Source of the DNA: Planctomycetaceae bacterium
GTDB lineage: Bacteria > Planctomycetota > Planctomycetia > Planctomycetales > Planctomycetaceae
DNA length: 64,000 bases
Assembly: GCA_014762625.1 (NCBI GenBank)
Contig: JABURQ010000035.1
Coordinates: forward strand, 1 to 64,000
Direction of reading: 5' to 3'
A program made the translations under genes and the position numbers. The notes beneath the pieces are model-generated. The model saw only the letters and a list, made by a program, of their open reading frames with translations. It was not told the DNA's origin and made no database searches. This document shows positions 36,963 through 46,743 of this stretch, piece after piece; the first letter of the stretch is position 1; each line of letters opens with the position of its first letter.

Positions 36963-38369
36963 CTATTTCAGCAACAGCTCTCCATCGACCGGTTCGCTGA
37001 TCTGATCTTTTTGTTCCACAACTCCCGCTTCATCGATTGCGAACGAAGGCTGGATTTCGACGGTCACATCGGAGTCAACATCGATCCCGGCTGCCGACAG
37101 CCACGAACGCCAGATTGATTGCAACGCCGCCTGACAGGTGGCCGGAGAGTCGCTTCCCTCGGCATTTTTGACCGGATTGAACTCCCGTTCGCGGGAAGTT
37201 TCCACGACCAGCGCCACATCCGCATTCGGCAACGCGTCGAAGATGAACTTTTCAAACTTAAACGCATTCGGTGATTCGGGACTCTGCGGCGTTCCACTTT
37301 CGTCGAGGTGCGGAACTTTTTTGTGCGCTTTGTGGAACGGGAGTGCCGTCGAAGACTCGGCGAGCGACTTCAGAAAATCGAGGGAAAAAGCATGGCAGGC
37401 AGTGTTCCCGGCCCAGAAACGAAGCTGATCGTCGTCGGTCGTCTGTTCGGCCATGTCAGAGGGGAAGTCGGAATATTCGATGATCTGAGTTTTCCCATCG
37501 ATATCGACCAGCAGTCCCATTTTTTCTTCGGGAGCCACTTTGCGCACGACTTTCGTGGACATCTCGGAATCCGTCTGTCGATGGAGTCCCAGAAACTCCG
37601 GATCGCAAATCTTCACACAAGGGTTATCGACCTGGTGATAGTAAACCACTTCCAGACCGCGGGCTTCCATATCCTCTAAAACGCCTTCCCGGTCGAGCGC
37701 GGCGATCATTCCGCCGTGACCGTCGGGACTGAGGGCGAGTGAATGTTTCTCGGCGAGCAACAGTTTCCCCGTCTCCGCATGAACAGCCGGCATGTGTCCC
37801 TGTTTGAAAAACATCACCTGATTGGGGCTCAAACCAAACCAGTTGTGCTCTTGGAACGCCCGAGTCACTTCGTCGTGAGTGGCATCGCTGGTCATGATGT
37901 AGTACGGAATATCGACTTGATACCGTTTCGTCAGAGCGGCGATTTGTCCGCAGAGAAAATCGAACAGGGTCGCACCGGAAATCGGACCGATCGGATACAG
38001 CCCCTTCGCATGCTCGAACCCGAGCCGACTTCCCTGACCGCCGGCGACAACGATCGCCCCCACTTTTCCATGCTTCAAAAGCGTTTCGCCACGCTCGTGA
38101 AGATCGGATCGATTCTGATCCGACCAGACCGGATCGTCGAGTCCCACCAGCGTTTCCGGCGGTACTGCTTTCTGCGCGCGGGCCGCCTGATCTTCGGCGT
38201 TATCAGTTTCCACACTCTCCAGGAGGTACTTCAGTTCCTCCCATTCGATCGATTCCAGTTGGTCGATTAGCGAGGCTTGCTGAGTCTCATCGAGATCGTC
38301 CCACCACTGGATCAGATGTAATTGTTGTTGGTTGTCGAGCGTTTGTTTGAGTGAGTCCGGAATGTTCAT
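36963..38369 (-). CDS. UDP-sugar pyrophosphorylase (UDPGP type 1 family)
   Basis: A 468-residue protein of the eukaryote-like UDP-GlcNAc/UDP-glucose pyrophosphorylase family. The nucleotide-binding loop reads VAGGQGSRLGFEHAKGLYPIG (about 113-133), and later HGGMIAAL (about 240) and VYYHQVDNP (about 263) match the uridine and sugar-binding parts. It joins UTP with a sugar 1-phosphate to make an activated sugar for envelope glycans. An 18-19-bp perfect palindrome lies 10 bp upstream of the ATG (38379-38397). Confidence 0.85.
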   Translation of the reverse strand: MNIPDSLKQTLDNQQQLHLIQWWDDLDETQQASLIDQLESIEWEELKYLLESVETDNAEDQAARAQKAVPPETLVGLDDPVWSDQNRSDLHERGETLLKHGKVGAIVVAGGQGSRLGFEHAKGLYPIGPISGATLFDFLCGQIAALTKRYQVDIPYYIMTSDATHDEVTRAFQEHNWFGLSPNQVMFFKQGHMPAVHAETGKLLLAEKHSLALSPDGHGGMIAALDREGVLEDMEARGLEVVYYHQVDNPCVKICDPEFLGLHRQTDSEMSTKVVRKVAPEEKMGLLVDIDGKTQIIEYSDFPSDMAEQTTDDDQLRFWAGNTACHAFSLDFLKSLAESSTALPFHKAHKKVPHLDESGTPQSPESPNAFKFEKFIFDALPNADVALVVETSREREFNPVKNAEGSDSPATCQAALQSIWRSWLSAAGIDVDSDVTVEIQPSFAIDEAGVVEQKDQISEPVDGELLLK

Positions 38370-38378
38370 TCGACTGAA

Positions 38379-38397
38379 CGGACTCGGTCCGAGTCCG
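38379..38397. promoter_or_regulatory. Perfect palindrome just upstream of the pyrophosphorylase gene
   Basis: CGGACTCGG-T-CCGAGTCCG, two 9-bp arms with one base between. It lies in the 5' leader of the minus-strand gene starting at 38369, 10 bp before the ATG and covering where a ribosome binding site would be. It may be a repressor site or an RNA hairpin affecting translation. Confidence 0.55.
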
Positions 38398-38486
38398 CGT
38401 GATCCTTCCTGTTCGTTGAAATCTCGTGGATTTGCAGATCTCCTATCGTAAGCAACATCCGGGGCAACAACCAGTCGAGTCCGGTT

Positions 38487-38834
38487 TCAGCCCAGTTTTG
38501 CCCCGTCCGGCACCGGCTGATCCGGGACCGCAAGAAGAACGCTCCCATCCTCGCGATAGAATCCGGTCACTAGACATTCAGAACGAACGGGACCGATTTG
38601 CTTGGAGGGAAAATTAACGACGGCGATTATTTGTCGTCCGAGGAGCGAATCACGATCGTAATGTTCGGTAATTTGAGCCGACGATTTTCGCGTGCCAATC
38701 TCAGGACCGAAGTCGATCGTCAATTTCCACGCCGGTTTGCGGGCTTCGGGAAATTCTTCGACGTTTGTCACCGTCCCGACGCGCAATTCGACTTTTTCAA
38801 AGTCGATCCAGTCAATCTGCTCGAAGTCCGTCAC
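38487..38834 (-). CDS. CsaA-like tRNA-binding-domain protein
   Basis: A 115-residue OB-fold protein with the EMAP/CsaA core: [11 protein letters not shown] near the start, then [18 protein letters not shown] and the end [13 protein letters not shown]. CsaA-type proteins bind tRNA or act as export-related chaperones. The GTG at 38834 is chosen because it has GGAGA 8 bp upstream and gives the usual CsaA length. The longer open frame up to 38966 runs into the dispersed repeat and is probably not translated. Confidence 0.8.
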   Translation of the reverse strand: MTDFEQIDWIDFEKVELRVGTVTNVEEFPEARKPAWKLTIDFGPEIGTRKSSAQITEHYDRDSLLGRQIIAVVNFPSKQIGPVRSECLVTGFYREDGSVLLAVPDQPVPDGAKLG

Positions 38835-38849
38835 AAGAGGCTCTCCGTG

Positions 38850-39015
38850 AACAGCATGTTGAGAAACGGATTCGTTGGTGAGAACAAAAAATTTGAGGTG
38901 TGAACGAGAAACAAGCCCGCAGGCGAATCTACTGATCCGTCGAGGGATTGTGACGAAGTTTCTCAACTCAAAGAGCTGTTCGAAACAGGATTAAGTTTTT
39001 TAAACGGGTTGTTAG
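38850..39015 (+). repeat. Dispersed inverted-repeat element, copy C (full length)
   Basis: 166 bp, the same length as the copy at 61170-61335, with similar sequence throughout (start AACAGCATGTTGAGAAACGG, end TTTTTTAAACGGGTTGTTAG). The right end overlaps the stop codon of the prenyl synthase gene at 39012. The left end is just upstream of the CsaA-like gene. Confidence 0.75.
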
Positions 39016-40877
39016 GGACGGGGAGGAGCCGTCAATTGCAACTCGACAGTGGGAGGATCCTGAGGCGTTTGCTCTTCGTGGGCCAGCACAGAATCGACCA
39101 GGAAATACAGTAACTGTCGCAGGTCTTCGTTTTCGACGTCGTCCGCCAACGCTTCCGCACGTGCCTGAGATTTGTCGACGAGCGCTTCCGCCGTCTCGAA
39201 CGCTCCCAACTCGGTGTAAAGCGTTTTGAGTTCCCGCAATCGTTGATCGGCGGGACGCTCCGAGTCAAACAGTTCTTTCAGTTGTGCTTTCTGTTCGTCG
39301 TTCGCTTCCTGCATGGCAATCGCCAGCAACACCGTCGGACGGAACGAAAGGGCATCCTGACCGGCGACCAGTTTGTTGTTGTCGTCTCCCTGCCAGTCTT
39401 TCAGGTCGTTCAGAATCTGGAAGCCGACGCCGATATGCCGACAGAACGCAGAGATCATTTCCTCGTACGGTTTTACGTCCCCCGCCATGCGAATCCCGGA
39501 ATAGAGGGCCGCTTCAAACGCGGGAGAGGTTTTGAGCGCGTAAATCTGTAAGGCGTCGATCGGCTTGAGGTTCCAGTCGCGGGATTCACTCCACGACATC
39601 TCAGCCCCTTGTCCTTCGCACAACTTGATGTGCGCGGCCGACATCTGTTGCAGTACGTCGGCGGTCACTTCGGCTCCCAGACTTCCGGCTGCCGAAGAGA
39701 TTAATTTGTAACCGACGCCAATCAGGTAGTCACCGATGTTGATCGCCTGCCCGGTGCCGTGTTTTCGATGCAGTGTCTCGCGACCATATCGATAGAGGTC
39801 ACTGTCTTGGATATCGTCGTGGACCAGAGAGGCTTTATGGAATGCTTCGATTGCCATTGCAATCCGACACACATCCGCCTCGAACTGGTACGCCTGAGTG
39901 CGGTCACCCGAAGAATCACGCGAGGAATTCGCGGCGGTCGCTCCCGTTAAGGCGTCGTAAGCCGCCAAAGTGATGAAGGGTCGAAACCTCTTCCCTCCCT
40001 TAGCGAGCCAGTCGTAAGCGACTTCTTCGGTAAAAGCGATCGGAGAATTTTCAGACTCCGAGGACCCGCTTCGAACCGCCGGCAATAATTCTTCCAACCG
40101 TTTTTCGAACATCTCGTTCGAAGCCCGCATAATCGGCAGGTAACTGGACGTTTGCGGTTCGGGAAGCGGTTCATACTTGTCGAGAACGTCCCAGACCCAC
40201 GATTCGTCCAGCGACGTATTTTTGCAATCGCCCGAGTGCAGCGGAACGGCGTAAGACGGTACGCCGGCGATTAGCACTTTATCGATCGCTTTTTCCAGGA
40301 CGTTCAAGCAGGCGACTCCCAGGATCCCTTCGACATATCCCGAGACGATGATCTTGAGAACCACAGGTGACCCCTCAGCCACCAGCACCTTGTAACCGAG
40401 TTGCTCCGCGCGAACTTTGTAATCCGCAATCGAACAGGCCCCGCAAGACTCGCAATCGAGTCCGAACTGATCGTATTCCGCGGGACAGCCTTCCGCGTGT
40501 TTCAAACAGTGAGGCAGCAGCAACATGCGTTTTTCAAACGGGATCGCCAGAAACTGACGCTTCCAGAAAAAATTCCCGATCAACACCATCACGAATCCGA
40601 GATACTTTTCGGGCAGATCCTGTTGTTTCAAGAATTCGCGACCGTGCTGCTCCAGTTCCCCCTTGTTGAAAGGTCGGGTCTTATCGAGCGGTTCGGCGTA
40701 TTTCTCGGCCGCATCACGGATCGTTTCCCGCTGCGCAAGAGTCTCCGGCACAGCCTTCAGATGGCTGGTGCTGCGACGCTTCTTTTTTCGTTTCACGGGA
40801 CGTTCGATATCACCGCTCTCCACATCAGCAGAGCGTTGTGATTCAGTCTCGGAAGAATTCAGTGGGGCGATCGACAC
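39012..40877 (-). CDS. DUF116-polyprenyl diphosphate synthase fusion
   Basis: A 621-residue protein with two parts. Residues about 75-265 match DUF116, with a Cys-rich cluster at C124, C131, C142, C145 and C148 that could bind a metal or Fe-S cluster. Residues 290-600 are a trans-isoprenyl diphosphate synthase with GGKRFRP (294-300), the first Asp-rich motif DDIQDSD (354-360), and the second DLKDWQGDD. It joins IPP with allylic diphosphates to make C15-C40 chains. Its start is GTG (40877) with GAGAGG upstream. It is the last of four co-directional genes. The stop lies in a dispersed repeat. Confidence 0.85.
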   Translation of the reverse strand: MSIAPLNSSETESQRSADVESGDIERPVKRKKKRRSTSHLKAVPETLAQRETIRDAAEKYAEPLDKTRPFNKGELEQHGREFLKQQDLPEKYLGFVMVLIGNFFWKRQFLAIPFEKRMLLLPHCLKHAEGCPAEYDQFGLDCESCGACSIADYKVRAEQLGYKVLVAEGSPVVLKIIVSGYVEGILGVACLNVLEKAIDKVLIAGVPSYAVPLHSGDCKNTSLDESWVWDVLDKYEPLPEPQTSSYLPIMRASNEMFEKRLEELLPAVRSGSSESENSPIAFTEEVAYDWLAKGGKRFRPFITLAAYDALTGATAANSSRDSSGDRTQAYQFEADVCRIAMAIEAFHKASLVHDDIQDSDLYRYGRETLHRKHGTGQAINIGDYLIGVGYKLISSAAGSLGAEVTADVLQQMSAAHIKLCEGQGAEMSWSESRDWNLKPIDALQIYALKTSPAFEAALYSGIRMAGDVKPYEEMISAFCRHIGVGFQILNDLKDWQGDDNNKLVAGQDALSFRPTVLLAIAMQEANDEQKAQLKELFDSERPADQRLRELKTLYTELGAFETAEALVDKSQARAEALADDVENEDLRQLLYFLVDSVLAHEEQTPQDPPTVELQLTAPPRP

Positions 40878-40952
40878 ATCGACCTCTCTTTATGGACTAG
40901 CGAATGAGACGGAAACAGCTCGTCTCACACGTAACTCATTAATAAAAAACCC

Positions 40953-42809
40953 TTACCGCGCTCCTTCACTCGAGGAGGCGAGTTCCGGGCCCGATGTTGA
41001 GGCGGACTTATTGTAGTCACTTCGACTCGCGGAATGCAGGGCCGAAACGGTAAAAATCAAAGGATATAAGTCCTCGTAGTACCACAGTTTGGCAAAATAA
41101 AACCCAATCGGTTGCGGATTTTCCACCGCTCCCGATTCGACCGCCGAGATCAACCAGTTGACTCCCAGCTCCAGATGGCTCCCTCGACGACCGCAACTCA
41201 GAAGCGTTTCGAGGGCCAGCGCCGACTCTTCCACGCTGCCCGGCGTATCGGAGCCTCCCCCCCAACTCCCATCCGCGTTTTGATTCGCTTCGAGCCAGTC
41301 GAGACCGCGCCGAACTTCCGGTTCCTCCAGTCGCCCGCAGTCGCGATACGCGGTAAGAACTTTCGAAGTCCCATAGGTCGGATTCTCATCATCGGGAGCG
41401 CGCTGATTGCCGAACCAGAGAGGCAACCACGAGCCATCGACACGATGAGAAAACTTGAGATAGCGAAATCCGCGTTCGACCGCTGCAGCGGCACGAGCGG
41501 AGAGGGGGGAGTCCGTCTGACTCCCTCTCCATAACACAATCGCTCGCAAGGCGTGAGCGGTAATGTCGTTCGAGCTACGATCGAACGGCAACGTCCCCCA
41601 GCCTTTACAGAACGTCGGCCAACCGCCATCCCGGTTCTGCAAGTCGAGTAACCACTTCACACCGTTCGTCATCGCCGCATCGATGCGGGACTGGGTCTCT
41701 TCCGGGCAGCGATCGCGAAGTTCCGCCAGTGCCAGAATCGCCCCCGGCGTATCGTCGGCATCGGGGACACCTCCCGAAAGATCGGTCCACGCCCAGCCGC
41801 CGGGATCGGCGTTCGTGTAGGGATGGACTTCCTGATATTGCTGATTCAGTAACCAGTCGGCAATCGGTTCGGCGCGTCCTTCCGGAAGAGAGTCTCCCAG
41901 TGCATTCGTGGACAGCGTCGTCACCCAGGTCGCTAAATTGGTATCGATGGGCCAACTGCCGTCATCGCGGACGGAATCGACGAGAAATTGAATACCGCGT
42001 CGCAAGACGGGATGATCGAGCAATCCCATCCCTGCCAAACTCATCGAGACAAAACTGGTCAGCGGCGTCGCTTCGAGGAACCCGCCCGATTCCGGCTGTA
42101 TCCGTTCCAACACCCGCAAGCTCGGTTTCCGAGCGAGATTTCGCACCCATCGCCACGGCAGGAACCAAGTCGGTTCCTGATGATGTTTTACCTGTCCGAT
42201 GGCAATCAACGCGGGCAATGCGTAACTGACCACCGGCAATTTTACGGTCTTATAAAAGTTCGCCGGGAGGCAGGCGAGTTCAAACGGCAGCGAAGACACT
42301 TCCGACCACTCTACTTGACCCGACAAAGCGCAGTGAGTCAGGATTGGAATCGAAAACGTTTTGTCCTTGCCGTACCGCTTCAATAATGCCGGGATGCCTC
42401 CCGCTTTGTCGATATACGTTTTCGCCGCACAGACACATTCCGAGAAACGGTCGGTCTGCTTGGTCGCATAGAAAGCGGCGTGACACAACATCGTGGTGGA
42501 AATATTGCTGAGACTTTTGTCGGTATCCCCCCAGCCGCCGTCCACATTCTGTTCCGCTTCCAGATACGCCAAACCGCCTTCGATCAAATCTCGGAGTCGC
42601 TGTTCGTCGTAGGACTCTGTGGGAGGTTGTTCCGAGGATTTTGAAAGCACGGTTTGCAACGCCACGACTGCCGTGGCGGTCGAGAGGGCAGAAGACGAGA
42701 GCCGTCCGAACCAGTGACCGGCTGCTCGATCGAACTGTTCGAGAAGTGACTGCGTGACCCGATCGCGGGCGGTGTGCAGTCGGTCTTGATCGATTCCGGG
42801 AAATTCCAT
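40953..42809 (-). CDS. Squalene-hopene-cyclase-like terpene cyclase
   Basis: A 618-residue alpha/alpha-barrel protein with repeated QNxDGGW-type QW motifs (for example about residues 87-94, 283-286, 400-406, 500-506) and the class II cyclase acid motif DADDT (D350, D352, D353). It probably cyclises squalene or another polyprene to a hopanoid-like or tetraprenyl product in the membrane. The ATG at 42809 lacks a good ribosome site. A TTG at 42839, overlapping the stop of the previous gene, would add ten residues. The prenyl synthase that could supply substrate follows after 75 bp. Confidence 0.8.
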   Translation of the reverse strand: MEFPGIDQDRLHTARDRVTQSLLEQFDRAAGHWFGRLSSSALSTATAVVALQTVLSKSSEQPPTESYDEQRLRDLIEGGLAYLEAEQNVDGGWGDTDKSLSNISTTMLCHAAFYATKQTDRFSECVCAAKTYIDKAGGIPALLKRYGKDKTFSIPILTHCALSGQVEWSEVSSLPFELACLPANFYKTVKLPVVSYALPALIAIGQVKHHQEPTWFLPWRWVRNLARKPSLRVLERIQPESGGFLEATPLTSFVSMSLAGMGLLDHPVLRRGIQFLVDSVRDDGSWPIDTNLATWVTTLSTNALGDSLPEGRAEPIADWLLNQQYQEVHPYTNADPGGWAWTDLSGGVPDADDTPGAILALAELRDRCPEETQSRIDAAMTNGVKWLLDLQNRDGGWPTFCKGWGTLPFDRSSNDITAHALRAIVLWRGSQTDSPLSARAAAAVERGFRYLKFSHRVDGSWLPLWFGNQRAPDDENPTYGTSKVLTAYRDCGRLEEPEVRRGLDWLEANQNADGSWGGGSDTPGSVEESALALETLLSCGRRGSHLELGVNWLISAVESGAVENPQPIGFYFAKLWYYEDLYPLIFTVSALHSASRSDYNKSASTSGPELASSSEGAR

Positions 42810-42835
42810 AAGCGGCAAACACACTCTTGAGAAGG

Positions 42836-43927
42836 TCAAAGCCCCAGGTTGTCCAGATCGTCCAGCATGTCATCGAGTTCGTCGCGTTCGGCATTCTCTT
42901 CGGTTTGACGTTTCGGAATCCCGACGCTCAGGCCGACCGCTTCGCGCCCGTCGGCGACGAGTTCGGTATCGCGTTCCTGAGCCGCCAGTTCGATCGCGGT
43001 CGGAGCACCAAACAGCTGCGACAGGTCAATTTTCAGATTGCCGACTTCTCCGGGAGCTCCCGCAATTTGTGCGGATTTGTGCTGCGGAAAAATGATGGCG
43101 TTTTCCGGACAGACGCGACTGCACGCCGGACATCCTTTCTTACAGTTGTCCTGTTCTTCCACCAGAATGCGGTCGAGCGTATCGACGCCGTACACGCCGA
43201 ACAGGCAGAAATCGATGCACTCCATGCAGTTCGTGCAGCGGGAATAATCGATCACCGGATACCACCGACGCGTCACCTTTTCGGAAGCCCCATTCGTCTC
43301 GGCAGGACTCGCTCCATTTGGGGAGGAGCCGTTCTGTTGAGGGTTCTGAGCGGAACCGTTGTTGGTCGGTTGACCGTTGCCGTTATTCACAATTGGCAAC
43401 GGATTGAGATACCGCTCCATCTGCTCCTGTTTTGGATTTCCCTGAATGAACGACATCAGATCGACCGTCTGCGTACTGGCCTCCGAGACGAGGCGACGGA
43501 TCTCATCGAGATACGGTTCCGCATCGCCGAAGGAACGCAAATCGAGACAATAAATCTTCCGCGGAGGAGCATCGACCGAGCCGATCCCTTTGCTGGCCTG
43601 TTCCTGCTGTTCTGCGCTCAGTTCCTCCTCATCCTCCTCATCGTGCAGCGTCGTAATGCCTTCATGACCGCGGATTCCGGCCCGATCGAGCGTCCAGAAG
43701 GCCGCCCGCGGATAAAGCCACGACGCGAATACGATATCCCCCGGGATCCCCTTCAAAAACAACATGCCACTGTGATCGTGCGACATATCGTAAAGATGGG
43801 GAACCAGAGAAACCTCGACGTCGCCGGACATCATCAGTTCGGCGGCGAGCGTCTCTTCGAGTTCGCGATGCGCAGGATTCTTGCTCTGCGACTGCGAGAT
43901 CACGACGGTCAGTTTTTTGCCGGCCAT
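42836..43927 (-). CDS. Two-cluster [4Fe-4S] protein of the cyclase operon
   Basis: A 363-residue protein. Residues 1-165 form a globular domain of unknown family. Residues 181-216 are a linker rich in Asn, Gly and Pro. From about 220 follows a ferredoxin-like domain with cysteines at 231, 234, 237 and 241, and again 262, 266, 269 and 273 (the second with an extra residue, CKKGC). The C-terminal tail is acidic. It most likely moves electrons. It lies between the lipoyl-protein gene (40 bp upstream) and the cyclase gene, so it may serve a reaction on an isoprenoid. Confidence 0.75.
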   Translation of the reverse strand: MAGKKLTVVISQSQSKNPAHRELEETLAAELMMSGDVEVSLVPHLYDMSHDHSGMLFLKGIPGDIVFASWLYPRAAFWTLDRAGIRGHEGITTLHDEEDEEELSAEQQEQASKGIGSVDAPPRKIYCLDLRSFGDAEPYLDEIRRLVSEASTQTVDLMSFIQGNPKQEQMERYLNPLPIVNNGNGQPTNNGSAQNPQQNGSSPNGASPAETNGASEKVTRRWYPVIDYSRCTNCMECIDFCLFGVYGVDTLDRILVEEQDNCKKGCPACSRVCPENAIIFPQHKSAQIAGAPGEVGNLKIDLSQLFGAPTAIELAAQERDTELVADGREAVGLSVGIPKRQTEENAERDELDDMLDDLDNLGL

Positions 43928-43967
43928 AATGTTTTCCGAGAAGCTCTAAGGGTCAGGTCACAAACTG

Positions 43968-44423
43968 TTACGATTCGTTGATTTGCCCTTTGATGACGCG
44001 CTGGGTTTTTTCCCAGACGCTGTCGAGCAATTCCACGTATTGTTCGGCGGTCATCAGGTCGGCGTCCGTCTGAAAGACGTACAACCAGCCCTTGCCGTAT
44101 CCGTCCGAATTGATGAGCGAGGGGTCGTCCATCAACGCGGGATTAAACATTTGAATCAGTCCATCATAAGGAGCGAACAAATCCGACAACGCTTTGGAAG
44201 ATTCGATCTCTCCAATTTCCTGTTTTTTCCGGACGGTTGTACCGGCTTCGATATCCCAACTGAGAAAATAAACATCCTGCAACAGTCGCACCGAATAGGC
44301 GGTAAACCCGACCCGGTAATGATCTCCGTCTGGCTTGAGCCACAGGTGATTTTCGGAATAGAGGCGATCGGTGGGGATCCGGGCCTCATATTGGCCCATG
44401 GCGAAGGTTAATTCGGACGACAT
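43968..44423 (-). CDS. GcvH-like lipoyl carrier protein
   Basis: A 151-residue protein from the ATG at 44423. It has the glycine-cleavage H fold: [19 protein letters not shown], a conserved lipoyl-lysine K77 in [10 protein letters not shown], and APYDG. The rest differs from the housekeeping GcvH, and no gcvT or gcvP gene is near. The next genes encode an Fe-S protein, a terpene cyclase and a prenyl synthase, which suggests a lipoyl-linked redox task apart from glycine cleavage, comparable to the lipoate-binding proteins of sHdr sulfur pathways. A TTG at 44495 is possible but unlikely. Confidence 0.8.
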   Translation of the reverse strand: MSSELTFAMGQYEARIPTDRLYSENHLWLKPDGDHYRVGFTAYSVRLLQDVYFLSWDIEAGTTVRKKQEIGEIESSKALSDLFAPYDGLIQMFNPALMDDPSLINSDGYGKGWLYVFQTDADLMTAEQYVELLDSVWEKTQRVIKGQINES

Positions 44424-44614
44424 GGAGGCAGGGGGCACTTTCGCGCGGAGGGAACTCGAAATCGGATCAAGCTGCCCGCAGGCCGCTTTTCTCAATTCTC
44501 ACAGGGAAAAATGTCTCTGTTAAAATAGTAAAAAGGAGTTTGCCCGCGGATGCAAGTTGATTTCGGGGTCAGATCCCCTGGATTCCGCGAACAAATCCCT
44601 TGAGGAGTCATCGT

Positions 44615-46060
44615 TTACGGAGTTTTTGATTCTTCGGTGGGAAGATAAACGCTGTCGCCTACGGACCGACACCATCGCCGAAGTTCTGTCTCCAGTTCGC
44701 TTTCCACATTCCCCCAACGATCTTCACCGCTGAGATTCCGTAACTCGTAAGGGTCATTCTCCAGATCGAACAACTGCCGTTTGTGGAGCTGCGGATATTC
44801 CACAAGTTTCCAGCGATCCGAACGGATCATCCGCTGTTTGTCGCGAAAATAACCGATCACATAAGGATGTATCGCGTCCCGTTCGCCACGCAGAATTGGA
44901 GCGAATGATTTTGCCGTCACAGTTTCCGGTATCGGAATTCCGCATAGCTCACACACCGTGGGATACAAGTCGCGCAGATAAACTTGGGCCGAGGTCCGCT
45001 CATTTTGAGGGAGTCCCGGACCGGCGACGATTAACGGAACGTTGATCGTATGCTCGTACATGCTCTGCTTCCCGCGGAGACCGTGTCGCCCCACTCCCAA
45101 GCCATGATCGCTGCTGAAAATGATGATGGTGTTCTCGTAGTCGCCCGTTTCCTTGAGGGCGTGTAGAATTCTTCCGATTTCACGATCCAGATGCGAAATG
45201 ACCGCGTAGTAGACCGCGATCGTCTGTTTCACAATTTCCGGCGAGCGGGGGAACGGGAGTAATACTTCGTCTCGCCCGTCGAAGTTTCCGTGGTCGAACG
45301 GATGCTGCGGATAGTAATTCACCGGCAACGGAATCTTCTCCGGATCGTACATCTCCTCAAAACCCGGCGGCAGAAACAGCGGATCGTGCGGAGCGGTGAA
45401 GTTCACCTGTAAAAAGAACGGTTTCTCCCGTTTTTCCTTCAGGAAACCAATCGCCGCGTCGGCAAACTTTTCGCTGATATCGGGCGTCAGTCCGACACCT
45501 CGTTCCGGATACTTTTCCTGGCCGTCTCCGCTCTGGAAGATCCAGCCGCGGTATCCGGTAACCGTCATCCCTTTCCAGTCAGTTTGCGGTTCATACCATT
45601 TGCCTCCACCGCCGGAATAGAGACCGGGCGTTTTTTCAAAGCCGCGATCGATGGGCCGTCCGTCATTGTGCCATTTCCCCACATATCCGGTTTCGTAGCC
45701 GGCGTTCTGCATCGCCTGCGGCCAGAGCGTCAAATCGGGATCGATCCGGCGACCGAAATCGACGACGCCGCTCGTGAAGCCGTCGCAGCCGGAAAGAATC
45801 TCCGCCCGGCTCGGCGTACAGATCGGATTGGCACAGATCGCTTTGGAGAAACTGGTCCCCACACGGGTCAGCTCATCAAGGTGAGGCGTCTGGGTGATTT
45901 CGTTTCCCAAGGCGTGAATGGTGTCCGGTTGCTGATCGTCGCTAAGTAGGAAGAGAACGTTGGGGCGATCGTCGGCAGACAGCCAAGAAGAGGAGAGAAC
46001 GATCAGGACCAGCGCCCGGCAGGCCACGCCGAAAGATCGAACAACGGTGGGAGAATTCAT
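44615..46060 (-). CDS. Sulfatase (formylglycine type), exported
   Basis: A 481-residue protein with a signal peptide (about residues 1-29, ending near SADDRPN). The mature part has the formylglycine motif CTPSR followed by AEILSG, the metal motif FLLSDDQQPD at the start, and SSDHGLGVGRHGLRGKQ near the middle. It cleaves sulfate esters from glycans; the cysteine must be oxidised by a sulfatase-modifying enzyme elsewhere. The ATG at 46060 is chosen; a TTG- or ATG-started form 14 residues longer is possible. It stands alone, upstream of the lipoyl/cyclase genes on the same strand. Confidence 0.88.
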   Translation of the reverse strand: MNSPTVVRSFGVACRALVLIVLSSSWLSADDRPNVLFLLSDDQQPDTIHALGNEITQTPHLDELTRVGTSFSKAICANPICTPSRAEILSGCDGFTSGVVDFGRRIDPDLTLWPQAMQNAGYETGYVGKWHNDGRPIDRGFEKTPGLYSGGGGKWYEPQTDWKGMTVTGYRGWIFQSGDGQEKYPERGVGLTPDISEKFADAAIGFLKEKREKPFFLQVNFTAPHDPLFLPPGFEEMYDPEKIPLPVNYYPQHPFDHGNFDGRDEVLLPFPRSPEIVKQTIAVYYAVISHLDREIGRILHALKETGDYENTIIIFSSDHGLGVGRHGLRGKQSMYEHTINVPLIVAGPGLPQNERTSAQVYLRDLYPTVCELCGIPIPETVTAKSFAPILRGERDAIHPYVIGYFRDKQRMIRSDRWKLVEYPQLHKRQLFDLENDPYELRNLSGEDRWGNVESELETELRRWCRSVGDSVYLPTEESKTP

Positions 46061-46274
46061 GGTATTTCTTCTCTGTGTTAAGAACGAAAGCGAACGACTC
46101 ATCGAGTTTAACAGAACCGCCGTCGGAACTTCGAACCAATTTTCGAGCGATGTGCCGCAAGAAGAATCGGAACAATCGACATTTTTTCTCCGGTTGCCCC
46201 GACCCGGTCACGTTCCAGCCGTTACAGACGTCACGACTGACGGTTCTCTTCCTGATATCGGCAACAATTGCCGG

Positions 46275-46309
46275 TTGACACCTCTCTAATCGACTTTCAT
46301 CGATTAGAG
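46275..46309 (+). promoter_or_regulatory. Candidate csrA promoter with 10-bp palindrome
   Basis: TTGACA at 46275-46280 matches a -35 box. Right behind it is CTCTAATCGA / TCGATTAGAG (46284-46293 and 46300-46309) with a 6-base loop. No good -10 box is seen at 17-bp spacing. The palindrome would cover the promoter spacer, which fits an operator for a dimeric repressor. It lies 52 bp upstream of the csrA ATG. Confidence 0.5.
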
Positions 46310-46361
46310 TTGGTTGTCGTATGAAACCCGTATCATGACTTTTGCATTGCAGGGATTGGCC

Positions 46362-46577
46362 ATGCTCGTACTTAGCCGCAAGAAGGACGAAAAAATCGTC
46401 ATCGGCGACCAGATTACACTGATGGTGATTGACATCCGAGGAGACAAAGTTCGACTCGGTATCGAAGCGCCCAAGGATGTGGCCGTTCACAGACAGGAAG
46501 TCTACGAAGCGATTCAAAAAGAGATGGAAATGGAAGCCGAGTCCACGAATGAGTTAAAAGACTCATCCGTGAGCTAA
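46362..46577 (+). CDS. csrA: Carbon storage regulator CsrA
   Basis: A 71-residue RNA-binding protein that begins [16 protein letters not shown], the standard CsrA/RsmA start, and has the [18 protein letters not shown] core. It blocks or helps translation by binding GGA motifs in mRNA leaders and often controls motility and carbon flow. The ATG at 46362 has AGGGA upstream. A longer frame from 46314 would add 16 residues not seen in the family. No fliW or flagellar gene is near. The C-terminal tail is acidic. Confidence 0.93.
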   Translation: MLVLSRKKDEKIVIGDQITLMVIDIRGDKVRLGIEAPKDVAVHRQEVYEAIQKEMEMEAESTNELKDSSVS

Positions 46578-46743
46578 ACTGCTCGGAACCAGACTCTCAA
46601 AAAACTCGAACGTTCGCTGAAGGCTGCCAGCCAGTCTTCCCCGCGGACGTTTTTTTTCTGCGCGGTGATCTGTGACGAGGGCTGCTGATTCTGCGGTTTC
46701 TGGATATAGTGGAAACCCCAAACACCGGCCCCCAGAGCATCTC

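Noticed and set aside
38835-38966. N-terminal extension of the CsaA-like gene
   Set aside because: It reads into the dispersed repeat copy C; the GTG at 38834 has an SD and gives the normal CsaA length.
42827-43981. 384-codon plus-strand frame opposite the Fe-S protein gene
   Set aside because: It is a shadow: the minus strand has two complete ferredoxin cysteine motifs.
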